In this document: positions 25,417-33,853 of the stretch, piece after piece
Layout: each line of letters opens with the position of its first letter
Numbering within the stretch: position 1 is the stretch's first letter
Source of the DNA: Streptomyces sp. SAJ15
Lineage (GTDB): Bacteria > Actinomycetota > Actinomycetes > Streptomycetales > Streptomycetaceae
Reading direction: 5' to 3'
NCBI RefSeq assembly: GCF_007595705.1
Contig: NZ_NISY01000001.1
Location: 930,001 to 994,000, forward strand
Length of the DNA: 64,000 nucleotides
Notes under the pieces: generated by a model
Databases searched by the model: none
Told to the model about the DNA's origin: nothing
The model's input: only the letters and a program-made list of their open reading frames with translations
Program-made: the position numbers and the translations under genes

Positions 25417-26884
25417 GTGGTTCGGCTCCGTCCGGGCGCGGGCCGCGCTCGGGGCGACGCTGGTGGTCGCCGTCGCCCTGGTCGCCGCCGGCCTGGCGGT
25501 GCTCGGGGTGCTCCGGGCCAACCTGCGCGACCAGACGCAGCTTCAGGCCCACGTCGACGCGCGACAGGTCGCCGCGCGGATCGCCACCGGCACCGCCTTC
25601 GACCGGCTCTCGCTGGACGAGGAGCCGCCGGTGCAGGTGGTGGACGAGTCGGGGCGGGTACGGGCGGTCAGCGAAGACCTGCAGACGATCGACGGGACCG
25701 GCAGCGCCTCCGTACGGCCCACGAGCGCGCCGCCGTCGCCGGCCGACGGGAACACCGGCCGCGATGACCGGGATGACCGCGACCGCGATGACGACGATGC
25801 CGACGACGACGAGGCGCCCACGGGCCCGGGGGAGATCTCCAAGAACGTGCGCTTCACCACCGGCTCCGCCGACGTGGACGGCGAGTCGGGTGACTACCGC
25901 TTCGCCGCGGTGCGCGCGGCCACGCCGGACGGGGTGGCGGTCACCGTCTACGCCGGGGCGCCGCTGGCCACCGAGCGGAACGCGGTCGGCTCGGTGCGCG
26001 ACGCGATGCTCATCGGGCTGCCGCTGCTGCTGGCGGTGGTGGCGGCCGTGACCTGGCTGGTGACCCGGCGGGCGCTGCGGCCGGTCGAGGGGATCCGGCG
26101 CGAGATGGCCGCGATCACGGCGAGCACGGACCTGACGCGTCGGGTTCCGGAGCCGGAGGCGCGGGACGAGGTCGCGGCGCTGGCGCGCACCACCAACGAG
26201 ACGCTGGCCGCGCTGGAGACGGCCGTGGAGCGGCAGCGGCGGTTCGTCGCCGACGCCTCCCACGAGCTGCGCTCGCCCATCGCGAGCCTGCGCACCCAGC
26301 TGGAGGTGGGGGCCGCGCACCCCGAGCTGCTGGACGTGGACGGGGCCGTGGAGGACGTGGTGCGGCTCCAGCGGCTGGCGGCCGACCTGCTGTTGCTGGC
26401 CCGGCTGGACGCCGGCGAGCGCCCGCCGCCGGCCGCCCGGGTGGCACTGGCCCAGCTGGTGCGCGAGGAGCTCGCCCAGCGTGTCGGCGACCGCGTTCCG
26501 GTACGCACCGGCGAGCTGCCCGGGGTGGAGGTCGCCGGCTCGCACAGCCAGCTCGCGCGCGTGCTGGGCAACCTGCTGGACAACGCCCAGCGGCATGCGC
26601 GGGGCGAGGTGCGGGTGGAGCTGCGGCGGGTGGCCGGCGAGCGGCCCGCGGTGGTGCTGTCGGTCGCCGACGACGGCGACGGCGTGCCGCCCGGCGACCG
26701 CGAGCGCGTCTTCGAGCGTTTCGTCCGGCTGGACGACGCGCGCGCCCGCGATGACGGCGGCGCCGGCCTCGGCCTGGCCATCGCCCGCGACGTCGCCCGC
26801 CGCCACGGCGGAGACCTCACGCTGCGCGAGTCCCCCACCGGTGGCGCCCTCTTCGAACTCCGCCTCCCCGAGGAGCCCTCCTGA
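25409..26884 (+). CDS. Membrane sensor histidine kinase, partner of the upstream regulator
   Basis: A 491-residue kinase. The first membrane segment is at about 11-37 (RAALGATLVVAVALVAAGLAVLG in part). The external domain to about 190 contains a strongly acidic run of Asp with Arg near residues 112-132. A second membrane segment (MLIGLPLLLAVVAAVTWLV) is followed by HAMP. The H-box reads VADASHELRSPIASLRTQLE; the N-box (GNLLDNAQRHA) and ATP-lid glycines (GGAGLGLAI) are intact. The start is GTG 25409, overlapping the regulator stop. The Asp-rich loop could bind cations or a basic partner; this is inference. Confidence 0.95.
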   Translation: MARWFGSVRARAALGATLVVAVALVAAGLAVLGVLRANLRDQTQLQAHVDARQVAARIATGTAFDRLSLDEEPPVQVVDESGRVRAVSEDLQTIDGTGSASVRPTSAPPSPADGNTGRDDRDDRDRDDDDADDDEAPTGPGEISKNVRFTTGSADVDGESGDYRFAAVRAATPDGVAVTVYAGAPLATERNAVGSVRDAMLIGLPLLLAVVAAVTWLVTRRALRPVEGIRREMAAITASTDLTRRVPEPEARDEVAALARTTNETLAALETAVERQRRFVADASHELRSPIASLRTQLEVGAAHPELLDVDGAVEDVVRLQRLAADLLLLARLDAGERPPPAARVALAQLVREELAQRVGDRVPVRTGELPGVEVAGSHSQLARVLGNLLDNAQRHARGEVRVELRRVAGERPAVVLSVADDGDGVPPGDRERVFERFVRLDDARARDDGGAGLGLAIARDVARRHGGDLTLRESPTGGALFELRLPEEPS

Positions 26885-26951
26885 CCCAGCCCGGTCACCG
26901 CCCTCGGTCGCGGGGAGGACGGCGACGGCGGAGCCGGCCGCGGGAGCCGAG

Positions 26952-27296
26952 GGCTCTCATGCCGCGCCACCGAGCGGTGCGCAGGGTCGCGGGGCGGGCA
27001 CGCCCCCGTATCCCGCCGCGACGGCGACCGGCCACGACGTCGGGGCCCGGCGGTGCCGAACGCCCCGTAGCGACCACGAGCCCGAGGGGGCACCCCTCAC
27101 GTCGGCGCGCGAGGGGCACCCTGGCTCTCATGCCGCGCCACCGAGCGGTGCGCAGGGTCGCGGGGCGGGCACGCCCCCGCGTCCCGCCGCGACGGCGACC
27201 GGCCACGACGTCGGGGCCCGGCGGTGCCGAACGCCCCGTCGTAGCGACCACGAGCCCGAGGGGGCACCCCTCACGTCGGGGCGCGAGGGGCACCCC
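26952..27296. repeat. Recent 171-bp tandem duplication containing the dispersed repeat
   Basis: Copy 1 is 26952-27122 and copy 2 is 27123-27296. I count three substitutions and one 3-bp insertion between them. Each contains CCGCCGCGACGGCG and CGGCGGTGCCGAAC (27013-27061 and 27184-27232), shared with the 5.3-kb and 15.8-kb loci. The unit length is a multiple of three, so spurious frames stay open through it. The 454-bp gap (26885-27338) otherwise holds nothing I recognise. Confidence 0.9.
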
Positions 27297-27338
27297 TCAC
27301 CGGTCGTTCCGGTCGTGGCCGCCCACGGCGCGAGGCGG

Positions 27339-27806
27339 CTACCGCTGGTTGCGCAGGTGGTCCGCCACCGGCGTCAGCGACGCCCGCAGGGCCTGGAGGT
27401 CGGCGGGGTCCAGCAGGTCGATGAAGTGCCTGCGTACGGAGGCGACATGGTGCGGCGCGACCGTGCGCATGGTCTCCCAGCCGTGGTCGGTCAGCACGGC
27501 GTAGAGCCCTCGCCGGTCGGACTCGCAGTTCTCGCGGCGCACCAGACCGGCGTTCTCCATGCGGGTGATCTGGTGGGAGAGCCGGCTCTTGGACTGGAGG
27601 GTGGCCGCGGCGAGGTCGCTCATCCGCATCCGGTGGTCCTCGGACTCGGAGAGGTTGACCAGGATCTCGTAGTCGTTGTTGGTCAGACCGAATGGCTGGA
27701 GGTCACGTTCGAGCTGGTGCATCAACAGCCTGCTGACGTCCAGATGGGCACGCCACGCGCGCTGTTCGTCGTCGCTGAGCCAGCGTGTGCCGTTCTCGGT
27801 CTCCAT
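27339..27806 (-). CDS. MarR family transcriptional regulator
   Basis: A 155-residue winged-helix dimer. The DNA-binding part reads MRMSDLAAATLQSKSRLSHQ and then a wing ENCESDRRG. The ATG at 27806 (METENGTRWLSDDEQ) is chosen over an upstream in-frame TTG, because TCCTATGGAG-type context and family length fit. It is the last gene of a leftward run after three AIM24 genes, 94 bp beyond them, with an imperfect dyad just upstream. It probably regulates itself and perhaps the AIM24 genes; no ligand can be inferred. Confidence 0.9.
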   Translation of the reverse strand: METENGTRWLSDDEQRAWRAHLDVSRLLMHQLERDLQPFGLTNNDYEILVNLSESEDHRMRMSDLAAATLQSKSRLSHQITRMENAGLVRRENCESDRRGLYAVLTDHGWETMRTVAPHHVASVRRHFIDLLDPADLQALRASLTPVADHLRNQR

Positions 27807-27813
27807 AGGATGT

Positions 27814-27835
27814 ATTCTACCTAGAGAAGTTGAAT
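27814..27835. promoter_or_regulatory. Imperfect AT-rich dyad upstream of the MarR gene
   Basis: A 22-bp segment begins ATTCTAC and ends GTTGAAT. The half-sites match at 7 of 11 positions. It lies 7 bp before the marR start on an AT-rich stretch, a position expected for an autoregulatory MarR operator. Confidence 0.35.
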
Positions 27836-27900
27836 TTCGAACCAATGGATGTGTCGGACTAGAGGTCACTCGTTCGACGTTACACTCCGCACGCTATCGC

Positions 27901-28596
27901 TTACGAACCGGTACCCCCGCTCGCTCCCGTCGGCTGCTCCGGCATCACCGTTTCGCTGGACTGGAGCAGCACCGTACCCGCGCCGGTGAACTCGAACTGG
28001 TGCTCCTCGCCCGAGGCTCCACCCCATCCGGTGTGCGCGCGGACGCCGCCGAGGAAGCCCCGCAGGTACTGATGGTCGTAGTGGTGGCAGGGGGAGGGGC
28101 AGTCCGCCCAGCCGACCAGCGCCTGGGGATCCACCCGGATCGGCGGCTCGACGAAGACCACCGGGCCGTTGGAGGCCGCCACGAAGGTGCCGGTGCCGAT
28201 GAGGGTGAGGAAGCCCGGCACGATGGACTGCTTGAGCGCCAGCGAGGTCTGGAAGGCCAGCAGGTTGCCGGAGCGGATGGTCAGGTTGCCGGCGTCGAGG
28301 TCGTAGGAGTTGACGTCGAACGCCCGGTCCGCGAGCACCATCTTGCCCCGCCCCTCGGCCACCACCCAGTCCGCGGCGTGCAGCGGTGAGTGGAAGCTGC
28401 CGGCGATCAGCCGGTCCAGCCGGCCGAGCCCCACCCCGTGGAAGTCGATCTGCCCGTAGTAGGCGATCATCTTCCCCTTCTGGAGGAACCACTGCCCGTC
28501 CAGCGCCACGCTGAAGGCGTACGGGTTGACGTTGTCGTTGGTCGGGAGCGAGTGCGCGTCGTGGATGACGGGACCGCTGACGGCCGGACCGCTCAC
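27901..28596 (-). CDS. AIM24-family protein, third of three
   Basis: A 231-residue all-beta protein of the AIM24/TRAP-like family (DUF124). The start is GTG 28596, overlapping the previous stop as GTGA, with GGAGGAGAAGCT upstream. Typical family segments are FLQKGKMIAYYGQIDF, MVLADRAFDVNSYDL and GTGTFVAASNGPVVFVEPP. It contains a Cys/His pair in GWADCPSPCHHYDHQ that the other two copies lack. It has no signal peptide. The family's molecular role in bacteria is not established; the human-mitochondrial namesake affects membrane organisation. Confidence 0.85.
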   Translation of the reverse strand: MSGPAVSGPVIHDAHSLPTNDNVNPYAFSVALDGQWFLQKGKMIAYYGQIDFHGVGLGRLDRLIAGSFHSPLHAADWVVAEGRGKMVLADRAFDVNSYDLDAGNLTIRSGNLLAFQTSLALKQSIVPGFLTLIGTGTFVAASNGPVVFVEPPIRVDPQALVGWADCPSPCHHYDHQYLRGFLGGVRAHTGWGGASGEEHQFEFTGAGTVLLQSSETVMPEQPTGASGGTGS

Positions 28597-29243
28597 AGCT
28601 TCTCCTCCGATGCCTGGACGTACACCGTGCCGGTGCCGGACAGCTCCAGTTGGAAGCCCTCGCCCGAGCCGCGACCCACCATCTCCCGCCAGCCGATCGC
28701 GGTCGAGAGCCGGTTGCGCACCTCGCCGCGGTGCGCGACGTACGCCTGCGGGTCGACGTGGACCGGGTGGCCCGGGGTGATCCCCAGTTCGATCACCCCG
28801 CCGTGCGCCATGACCGCCACCGAACCGTTGCCCTCCAGGGTGGTGGTGAACAGGCCCTGGCCGGTGACCTGACCGCGCACCATGCCCATCACCCCACCCT
28901 GCGCGCCCAGGAACACCGTGCCCTGGCGCAGCGTGCCGTCGAAGGCCAGCAGTCGGTCGGCCTCCACGTAGAGGGTCTCGCCCCACAGGTCGACGACGTG
29001 CACATGGTGGCCGCCGTGGCCGAACATCACCGTGCCGCTGCCCTCGACGACCATCAGCGGGGTCGCCTCGCCCGCGACCCGCCGCCCGATCATGCCCAGC
29101 ACCCCGCCCTGGCCGCCGGTGACGCTGGGGGTGAACCGCACGTCCCCCTGGTAGGCCAGCATCGCGCCGCGCTGGCTGAACAGCTTCTGCCCCGGCGCCA
29201 GCCGCGCCTGGACCATCCGCGAGTTGAGCGCGGTGAAGGCCAT
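28593..29243 (-). CDS. AIM24-family protein, second of three
   Basis: A 216-residue AIM24-family beta protein: LFSQRGAMLAYQGDVRFTPS, PLMVVEGSGTVMFGHGG, GLFTTTLEGNGSVAVMAHGG. It is paralogous to both neighbours. The start ATG overlaps the upstream stop as ATGA (29245-29241), and its stop overlaps the downstream GTG, so the three are translated as one coupled unit. Three different but related subunits suggest a hetero-oligomer; this is inference. Confidence 0.88.
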   Translation of the reverse strand: MAFTALNSRMVQARLAPGQKLFSQRGAMLAYQGDVRFTPSVTGGQGGVLGMIGRRVAGEATPLMVVEGSGTVMFGHGGHHVHVVDLWGETLYVEADRLLAFDGTLRQGTVFLGAQGGVMGMVRGQVTGQGLFTTTLEGNGSVAVMAHGGVIELGITPGHPVHVDPQAYVAHRGEVRNRLSTAIGWREMVGRGSGEGFQLELSGTGTVYVQASEEKL

Positions 29244-29881
29244 CAGGTCTCGCCCCCGATCGTGTTCCGCTCGCTCGGCTGCACGTACACCAGGCCGTCC
29301 CCTTCGAAGCGGATCTGGAACGACTCGCCGGAGCCCTCGCCGATGACGGTGCGGAAGTTGACCCCGGACTGGAAGTGCTGCTTGAGGTTCCCGGTGTGCG
29401 CGATGTACGCGCCCGGGTCGACCTGGAGCGGGGTCTGCGGGGTGACCCGCAGCACCACCGCCGTGCCGTCGGAGACGATCGCCGCCTGGCCCGTCCCCTC
29501 GACGGTGGTGGTGAACAGGCCGTTGCCCTGGGAGGAACCGCGCAGCCCGGTGAAGGTGGTGCCGCTGCGCAGCGCCGCGTCCGCGCACAGCAGGTTGCTC
29601 GCCTCCACATGGAGCTTCTCCCCGCGCAGCGTCACCAGGTTGATCTCGCTCGCGCGGTCAGCGAAGTAGCAGGTGCCATGCCCCCTCACCTCCATGACGT
29701 CCATCTGCTCGCCGGTGAGCCGCCGCGTGACCATGCCGCGCAGCCCCTCACCTCCGCCGGTCTTCTTCTTGAAGGTCATCTCGCCCTCGTACGCGACCAT
29801 GGATCCGTTCTTCGCCCGCACGGAGTCCCCGGTCATGTCGACGGCGAGCACCTTGCTCCCCTGGAGCCGAAACTGAGCCAC
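29243..29881 (-). CDS. AIM24-family protein, first of three
   Basis: A 212-residue AIM24-family protein, first in the operon. The likely start is GTG 29881 ([20 protein letters not shown]), the family-like N-terminus; an upstream in-frame start at 29959 would add 26 non-family residues. Conserved stretches are [35 protein letters not shown] and [19 protein letters not shown]. It is divergent from a DUF3817 gene at 30001, so the 119-bp gap holds two promoters. Confidence 0.87.
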   Translation of the reverse strand: MAQFRLQGSKVLAVDMTGDSVRAKNGSMVAYEGEMTFKKKTGGGEGLRGMVTRRLTGEQMDVMEVRGHGTCYFADRASEINLVTLRGEKLHVEASNLLCADAALRSGTTFTGLRGSSQGNGLFTTTVEGTGQAAIVSDGTAVVLRVTPQTPLQVDPGAYIAHTGNLKQHFQSGVNFRTVIGEGSGESFQIRFEGDGLVYVQPSERNTIGGET

Positions 29882-30000
29882 GGATCCGACGGTAGACCCC
29901 CGGGCGGTGATCGTCGGGGTGGCTGCGACAATGGACCGAGCTTGTGAACCCAAGCACAAGCTCCCGTCCCTCGCCCCCCGCCACCGAAGGTGCCTGCTCC

Positions 30001-30345
30001 ATGGACTTCAACACCGCCACCGCGCTGCGTCGGCTCCGACTGGTCTCCGCGCCCGAGGCCGTGTCCTTCCTGCTGCTGCTCGTCTGCTCGGTGCTCAAGC
30101 GCACCACCGAGTTCAACGCGGTGAGGCCGATGGGCTGGGTGCACGCCGTGCTGTTCGTCCTCTACGTGCTCTTCTGGCTGGACGCCTGGAACCGCACCAA
30201 GTGGTCGCTGAAGACCGCCGCGATCTACTTCGCGCTCGCCGTCCTGCCCGCCGGCGGCTTCTTCGCCGAGCGCATGCTGAAGCGCGAGGCCGAGGCCAGC
30301 GTGATCGCCGCCCGCGCCCGCAAGGAAGGGATCGTCAACGCATGA
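30001..30345 (+). CDS. DUF3817 membrane protein
   Basis: A 114-residue protein with three predicted membrane helices (about 16-35, 44-63 and 76-94), containing [33 protein letters not shown] and [21 protein letters not shown] paralogue lies at 31740-32066. The ATG at 30001 is chosen over an upstream in-frame start at 29944. The stop overlaps the next ATG (ATGA), coupling it to the MTH1187-type gene. Function unknown. Confidence 0.88.
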   Translation: MDFNTATALRRLRLVSAPEAVSFLLLLVCSVLKRTTEFNAVRPMGWVHAVLFVLYVLFWLDAWNRTKWSLKTAAIYFALAVLPAGGFFAERMLKREAEASVIAARARKEGIVNA

Positions 30346-30635
30346 TCGTCGCGTTCTCGGTCACCCCGCTGGGCGTCGGCGAGGACGTGGGGGAGTACGT
30401 CGCCGACGCGGTGCGCGTCGTCCGCGAGTCCGGGCTGCCGAACCGCACCGACGCGATGTTCACCTCCATCGAGGGCGAGTGGGACGAGGTCATGGACGTC
30501 GTCAAGCGCGCCGTCGCCGCCGTGGAGGCCCGCGCCCCGCGTGTCTCGGTCGTCCTGAAGGCCGACATCCGGCCGGGCGTCACCGACGGTCTGACCTCCA
30601 AGGTCGAAACGGTCGAACGACACCTGTCCGCGTAG
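30342..30635 (+). CDS. MTH1187 family thiamine-binding-like protein
   Basis: A 97-residue ferredoxin-like protein of the MTH1187/YkoF type (DUF77): [20 protein letters not shown], then [20 protein letters not shown] and [12 protein letters not shown]. Family members bind thiamine or its hydroxymethylpyrimidine part as oligomers. It is translationally coupled to the DUF3817 gene (ATGA overlap). No thiamine riboswitch is visible upstream. Confidence 0.88.
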   Translation: MIVAFSVTPLGVGEDVGEYVADAVRVVRESGLPNRTDAMFTSIEGEWDEVMDVVKRAVAAVEARAPRVSVVLKADIRPGVTDGLTSKVETVERHLSA

Positions 30636-30796
30636 CCGCCGCAGGCCACGTAGCCGACGGACGCGCCGCGCGTCCAACCACCCTCACTCGAACGGGTGGC
30701 CGCCCCCGGCGGCCACCCGTTCGGTGCTTTTCCGGTCCTACGGTCGTTCCCTCGTGGCCTGGCGATATCCAGGCGGGAGACACCTGGAGGAAGCTG

Positions 30797-31057
30797 ATGC
30801 CGCGTACGTACTTCCCTGGCAGGGGCACACTCATCGAGCAGACCTTCCTGGAGGGCAAGGCCGAGGGATGGGCCAAGGGGCGGAAGGAGGAGCGCGCGCA
30901 GGCGATCCAGCGGGTGCTGGACCATCGGGGGATCCTCACCACCCCCGAACAGCGCAGGACCATCGCCGACTGCCCCGACCTGGAGCGTCTGGGGCGCTGG
31001 CTGGACCGCGCGCTCACCGTCTCCACGGTTGAGGATCTCTTCTGCGACGCGGACTGA
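30797..31057 (+). CDS. Short protein resembling the C-terminal end of a larger Streptomyces family; possible gene remnant
   Basis: An 86-residue product beginning MPRTYFPGRGTLIEQTFLEG. The stretch EGKAEGWAKGRKEERAQAIQ followed by VLDHRGI and LERLGRWLDRALTVSTVEDL resembles the tail of longer Streptomyces proteins, often annotated as hypothetical or transposase-like nuclease. The N-terminal domain of that family is missing. A good ribosome-binding site (GGAGGA) lies 5 nt before the ATG, so the short form may be translated. It could be a truncated relic or a functional short version. Confidence 0.6.
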   Translation: MPRTYFPGRGTLIEQTFLEGKAEGWAKGRKEERAQAIQRVLDHRGILTTPEQRRTIADCPDLERLGRWLDRALTVSTVEDLFCDAD

Positions 31058-31176
31058 GGTCACCGCCCGCGCGGGAGGGGCGGCATCTCGCCACGGTCCT
31101 TCCCGGGCGGGCCGAGTCCCGTCCATTTAGCGAGACTCAGCCGCCCGGCATATGACCGGCCGGTAGGGTCGTATCC

Positions 31177-31686
31177 GTGGCCAAACCGCTGAGTCTGCCC
31201 TTCGATCCCATCGCCCGCGCCGACGAGCTCTGGAAGCAGCGCTGGGGTGCCGTGCCGTCCATGGCCGCCATCACCTCGATCATGCGGGCGCAGCAGATCC
31301 TGCTGGCGCAGGTGGACGCGGTGGTCAAGCCGTACGGGCTGACCTTCCCCCGGTATGAGGCGCTGGTGCTGCTCACCTTCTCCAAGGCCGGGGAGCTTCC
31401 GATGTCCAAGATCGGCGAGCGGTTGATGGTGCACCCGACCTCGGTCACCAACACCGTCGACCGGCTGGTGAAGTCGGGCCTGGTGGATAAGCGGCCCAAC
31501 CCCAACGACGGCCGCGGCACGCTCGCCTCGATCACCGAGAAGGGGCGTGAGGTCGTCGAGGCGGCCACCCGTGACCTGATGGAGATGAACTTCGGGCTCG
31601 GGGTGTACGACGACGAGGAGTGCGTGGAGATCTTCTCGATGCTGCGGCCACTGCGGATCGCGGCCGAGGACTTCACCGAGCGATGA
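31177..31686 (+). CDS. MarR family transcriptional regulator
   Basis: A 169-residue MarR protein, starting at GTG 31177 (MAKPLSLPFDPIARADELW). The winged helix includes LPMSKIGERLMVHPTSVTNT, then VDRLVKSGLVDKRPNPNDGR. TAGGGT at 31164-31169 could be a -10 element only 7 nt before the GTG, suggesting a leaderless mRNA, and a 10-bp palindrome ACCGGCCGGT (31155-31164) overlaps it. It is followed by a DUF3817 gene and icmA on the same strand. The target is unknown. Confidence 0.93.
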   Translation: MAKPLSLPFDPIARADELWKQRWGAVPSMAAITSIMRAQQILLAQVDAVVKPYGLTFPRYEALVLLTFSKAGELPMSKIGERLMVHPTSVTNTVDRLVKSGLVDKRPNPNDGRGTLASITEKGREVVEAATRDLMEMNFGLGVYDDEECVEIFSMLRPLRIAAEDFTER

Positions 31687-31739
31687 GCGGGGGCGACCCG
31701 CTCGAAGATCGCGCAATTCGGGTCGTTACGCTCATCGGC

Positions 31740-32066
31740 ATGAAGCAGAATGTGCTGACTCGCTACCGCGTGATGGCGTACGTCACCGCCGTGTGGCTGC
31801 TGGTGTTCACCGGCGCGATCATCTTGAAGTACGGCTTCGAGACCGGCGACACCATGGTGATCTCGCAGATCCACGGCGTGCTCTTCATCATCTACGTGAT
31901 CTTCGCCTTCGATCTGGGCTCCAAGGCGAAGTGGCCGATGGGCAAGCTGCTCTGGGTGCTGCTCGTCGGCTGTATCCCGGTCGCCGCCTTCTTCGTCGAG
32001 CCGCGGGTGACCCGCGAGGTCAAGCCGCTGATCGAGACCGATTCCCCCCTGGTCGCCAAGGCCTGA
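31740..32066 (+). CDS. DUF3817 membrane protein (paralogue)
   Basis: A 108-residue protein with three membrane helices: VMAYVTAVWLLVFTGAIIL, IHGVLFIIYVIFAFDLG, LLWVLLVGCIPVAAFFVEP. The layout matches the 30001 gene, including the HxVLFxxYVxF motif and a final phenylalanine pair before a basic tail. The ATG at 31740 gives the family N-terminus; no strong ribosome-binding site precedes it. It lies 53 bp after the MarR gene, so the two are probably co-transcribed. Confidence 0.85.
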   Translation: MKQNVLTRYRVMAYVTAVWLLVFTGAIILKYGFETGDTMVISQIHGVLFIIYVIFAFDLGSKAKWPMGKLLWVLLVGCIPVAAFFVEPRVTREVKPLIETDSPLVAKA

Positions 32067-32118
32067 CCGCGGCTCGCGCCACACCGCCGTACACACGTAC
32101 GGCGGTCAGCCATCGACA

Positions 32119-32140
32119 TTTACTAGGACGTCCTAGTAAA
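32119..32140. promoter_or_regulatory. Perfect 22-bp palindromic operator candidate in front of icmA
   Basis: The half-site TTTACTAGGAC (32119-32129) is followed at once by its exact complement GTCCTAGTAAA (32130-32140). It lies 9 bp before the icmA ATG, so a bound dimer would block the ribosome-binding region or promoter. Its length and symmetry suit a TetR-family dimer; a TetR gene lies just behind icmA at 33854-34552. Confidence 0.85.
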
Positions 32141-32149
32141 TTCGAAGGT

Positions 32150-33850
32150 ATGGACGCTCACGCGATCGAAGAGGGCCGCCGGCGCTGGCAGGCTCGGTAT
32201 GACTCCGCGCGCAAGCGCGACGCCGACTTCACTACGCTCTCCGGAGATCCCGTCGAGCCCGTCTACGGCCCCCCGCCGGGTGACTCCGTCGAGGGCTTCG
32301 AGCGGATCGGCTGGCCCGGTGAGTTCCCGTACACCCGTGGCCTGTATCCGACCGGCTACCGGGGCCGGACCTGGACCATCCGCCAGTTCGCCGGCTTCGG
32401 CAACGCCGAGCAGACCAACGAGCGCTACAAGATGATCCTGGCCGCGGGCGGCGGCGGCCTCTCGGTGGCCTTCGACATGCCGTCCCTCATGGGCCGGGAC
32501 TCCGACGACCCCCGCTCGCTGGGCGAGGTCGGCCACTGCGGCGTCGCCATCGACTCGGCCGCCGACATGGAGGTCCTGTTCAAGGACATCCCGCTGGGCG
32601 ACGTCACCACCTCGATGACGATCTCCGGGCCGGCGGTGCCGGTGTTCTGCATGTACCTGGTCGCCGCCGAGCGGCAGGGTGTGGACCCCTCCGTGCTCAA
32701 CGGCACCCTCCAGACCGACATCTTCAAGGAGTACATCGCGCAGAAGGAGTGGCTCTTCCCGCCCGAGCCGCACCTGCGCCTGATCGGCGACCTGATGGAG
32801 CACTGCGCCGCGGGCATCCCGGCGTACAAGCCGCTCTCGGTCTCCGGCTACCACATCCGCGAGGCGGGCGCCACGGCCGCGCAGGAGCTGGCCTACACCC
32901 TCGCCGACGGCTTCGGCTATGTGGAGCTGGGCCTCTCCCGCGGCCTGGACGTGGACGTCTTCGCCCCCGGCCTGTCCTTCTTCTTCGACGCGCACGTCGA
33001 CTTCTTCGAGGAGATCGCCAAGTTCCGCGCGGCCCGTCGGATCTGGGCCCGCTGGATGCGGGACGTGTACGGCGCGAAGAGCGAGAAGGCCCAGTGGCTG
33101 CGCTTCCACACCCAGACGGCCGGCGTGTCGCTCACCGCGCAGCAGCCGTACAACAACGTGGTCCGCACCGCCGTCGAGGCGCTGGCCGCCGTCCTGGGCG
33201 GCACCAACTCGCTGCACACCAACGCCCTGGACGAGACCCTCGCCCTCCCCAGCGAGCAGGCCGCCGAGATCGCGCTGCGCACCCAGCAGGTGCTGATGGA
33301 GGAGACCGGCGTCATCAACGTCGCCGACCCGCTGGGCGGCTCCTGGTACGTGGAGGCGCTGACCGACCGGATCGAGGCCGACGCCGAGAAGATCTTCGAC
33401 CAGATCAAGGAGCGCGGCCGGCGCGCGGTGCCGGACGGGCAGCACCCCATCGGCCCGATGACCTCCGGCATCCTCCAGGGCATCGAGGACGGCTGGTTCA
33501 CCGGCGAGACCGCCGAGTCCGCCTTCCGCTACCAGCAGGCGCTGGAGAAGGGCGAGAAGAAGGTCGTCGGCGTCAACTGCCACCACGGCTCGGTCACCGG
33601 CGACCTGGAGATCCTCCGGGTCAGCCACGAGGTGGAGCGGGAGCAGGTGCGGGTGCTGGCGGCCCGCAAGGCGGCCCGCGACGACGCCCGGGTGGAGGCC
33701 GCGCTGAAGGACATGGTGGCCGCGGCCCGGGACGGCTCGAACATGATCGCGCCGATGCTGGACGCGGTCCGCGCCGAGGCCACGCTCGGCGAGATCTGCG
33801 GCGCCCTGCGCGAGGAGTGGGGCGGCTACACGGAGCCGGCCGGCTTCTGA
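32150..33850 (+). CDS. icmA: Isobutyryl-CoA mutase, large (substrate-binding) subunit
   Basis: Adenosylcobalamin-dependent conversion between isobutyryl-CoA and n-butyryl-CoA. 566 residues, with the substrate-binding TIM barrel but no B12-binding domain, which in this enzyme is a separate small subunit (IcmB) not in the window. The specificity residues fit Icm rather than methylmalonyl-CoA mutase: Phe80 in TIRQFAGFG, where the latter has Tyr, and Gln198 in EYIAQKEW, where the latter has Arg. It feeds valine-derived carbon to butyryl-CoA and polyketide starters. A perfect palindrome sits just upstream. It converges with a TetR gene, only 3 bp between stops. Confidence 0.95.
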   Translation: MDAHAIEEGRRRWQARYDSARKRDADFTTLSGDPVEPVYGPPPGDSVEGFERIGWPGEFPYTRGLYPTGYRGRTWTIRQFAGFGNAEQTNERYKMILAAGGGGLSVAFDMPSLMGRDSDDPRSLGEVGHCGVAIDSAADMEVLFKDIPLGDVTTSMTISGPAVPVFCMYLVAAERQGVDPSVLNGTLQTDIFKEYIAQKEWLFPPEPHLRLIGDLMEHCAAGIPAYKPLSVSGYHIREAGATAAQELAYTLADGFGYVELGLSRGLDVDVFAPGLSFFFDAHVDFFEEIAKFRAARRIWARWMRDVYGAKSEKAQWLRFHTQTAGVSLTAQQPYNNVVRTAVEALAAVLGGTNSLHTNALDETLALPSEQAAEIALRTQQVLMEETGVINVADPLGGSWYVEALTDRIEADAEKIFDQIKERGRRAVPDGQHPIGPMTSGILQGIEDGWFTGETAESAFRYQQALEKGEKKVVGVNCHHGSVTGDLEILRVSHEVEREQVRVLAARKAARDDARVEAALKDMVAAARDGSNMIAPMLDAVRAEATLGEICGALREEWGGYTEPAGF

Positions 33851-33853
33851 GGC

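Noticed and set aside
26895..27293. 132-codon minus-strand frame spanning the 171-bp duplication
   Set aside because: It looks like a protein with two identical halves only because the duplicated unit is a multiple of three. It has no ribosome-binding site, no family resemblance and a strongly Arg/Gly/Pro composition.
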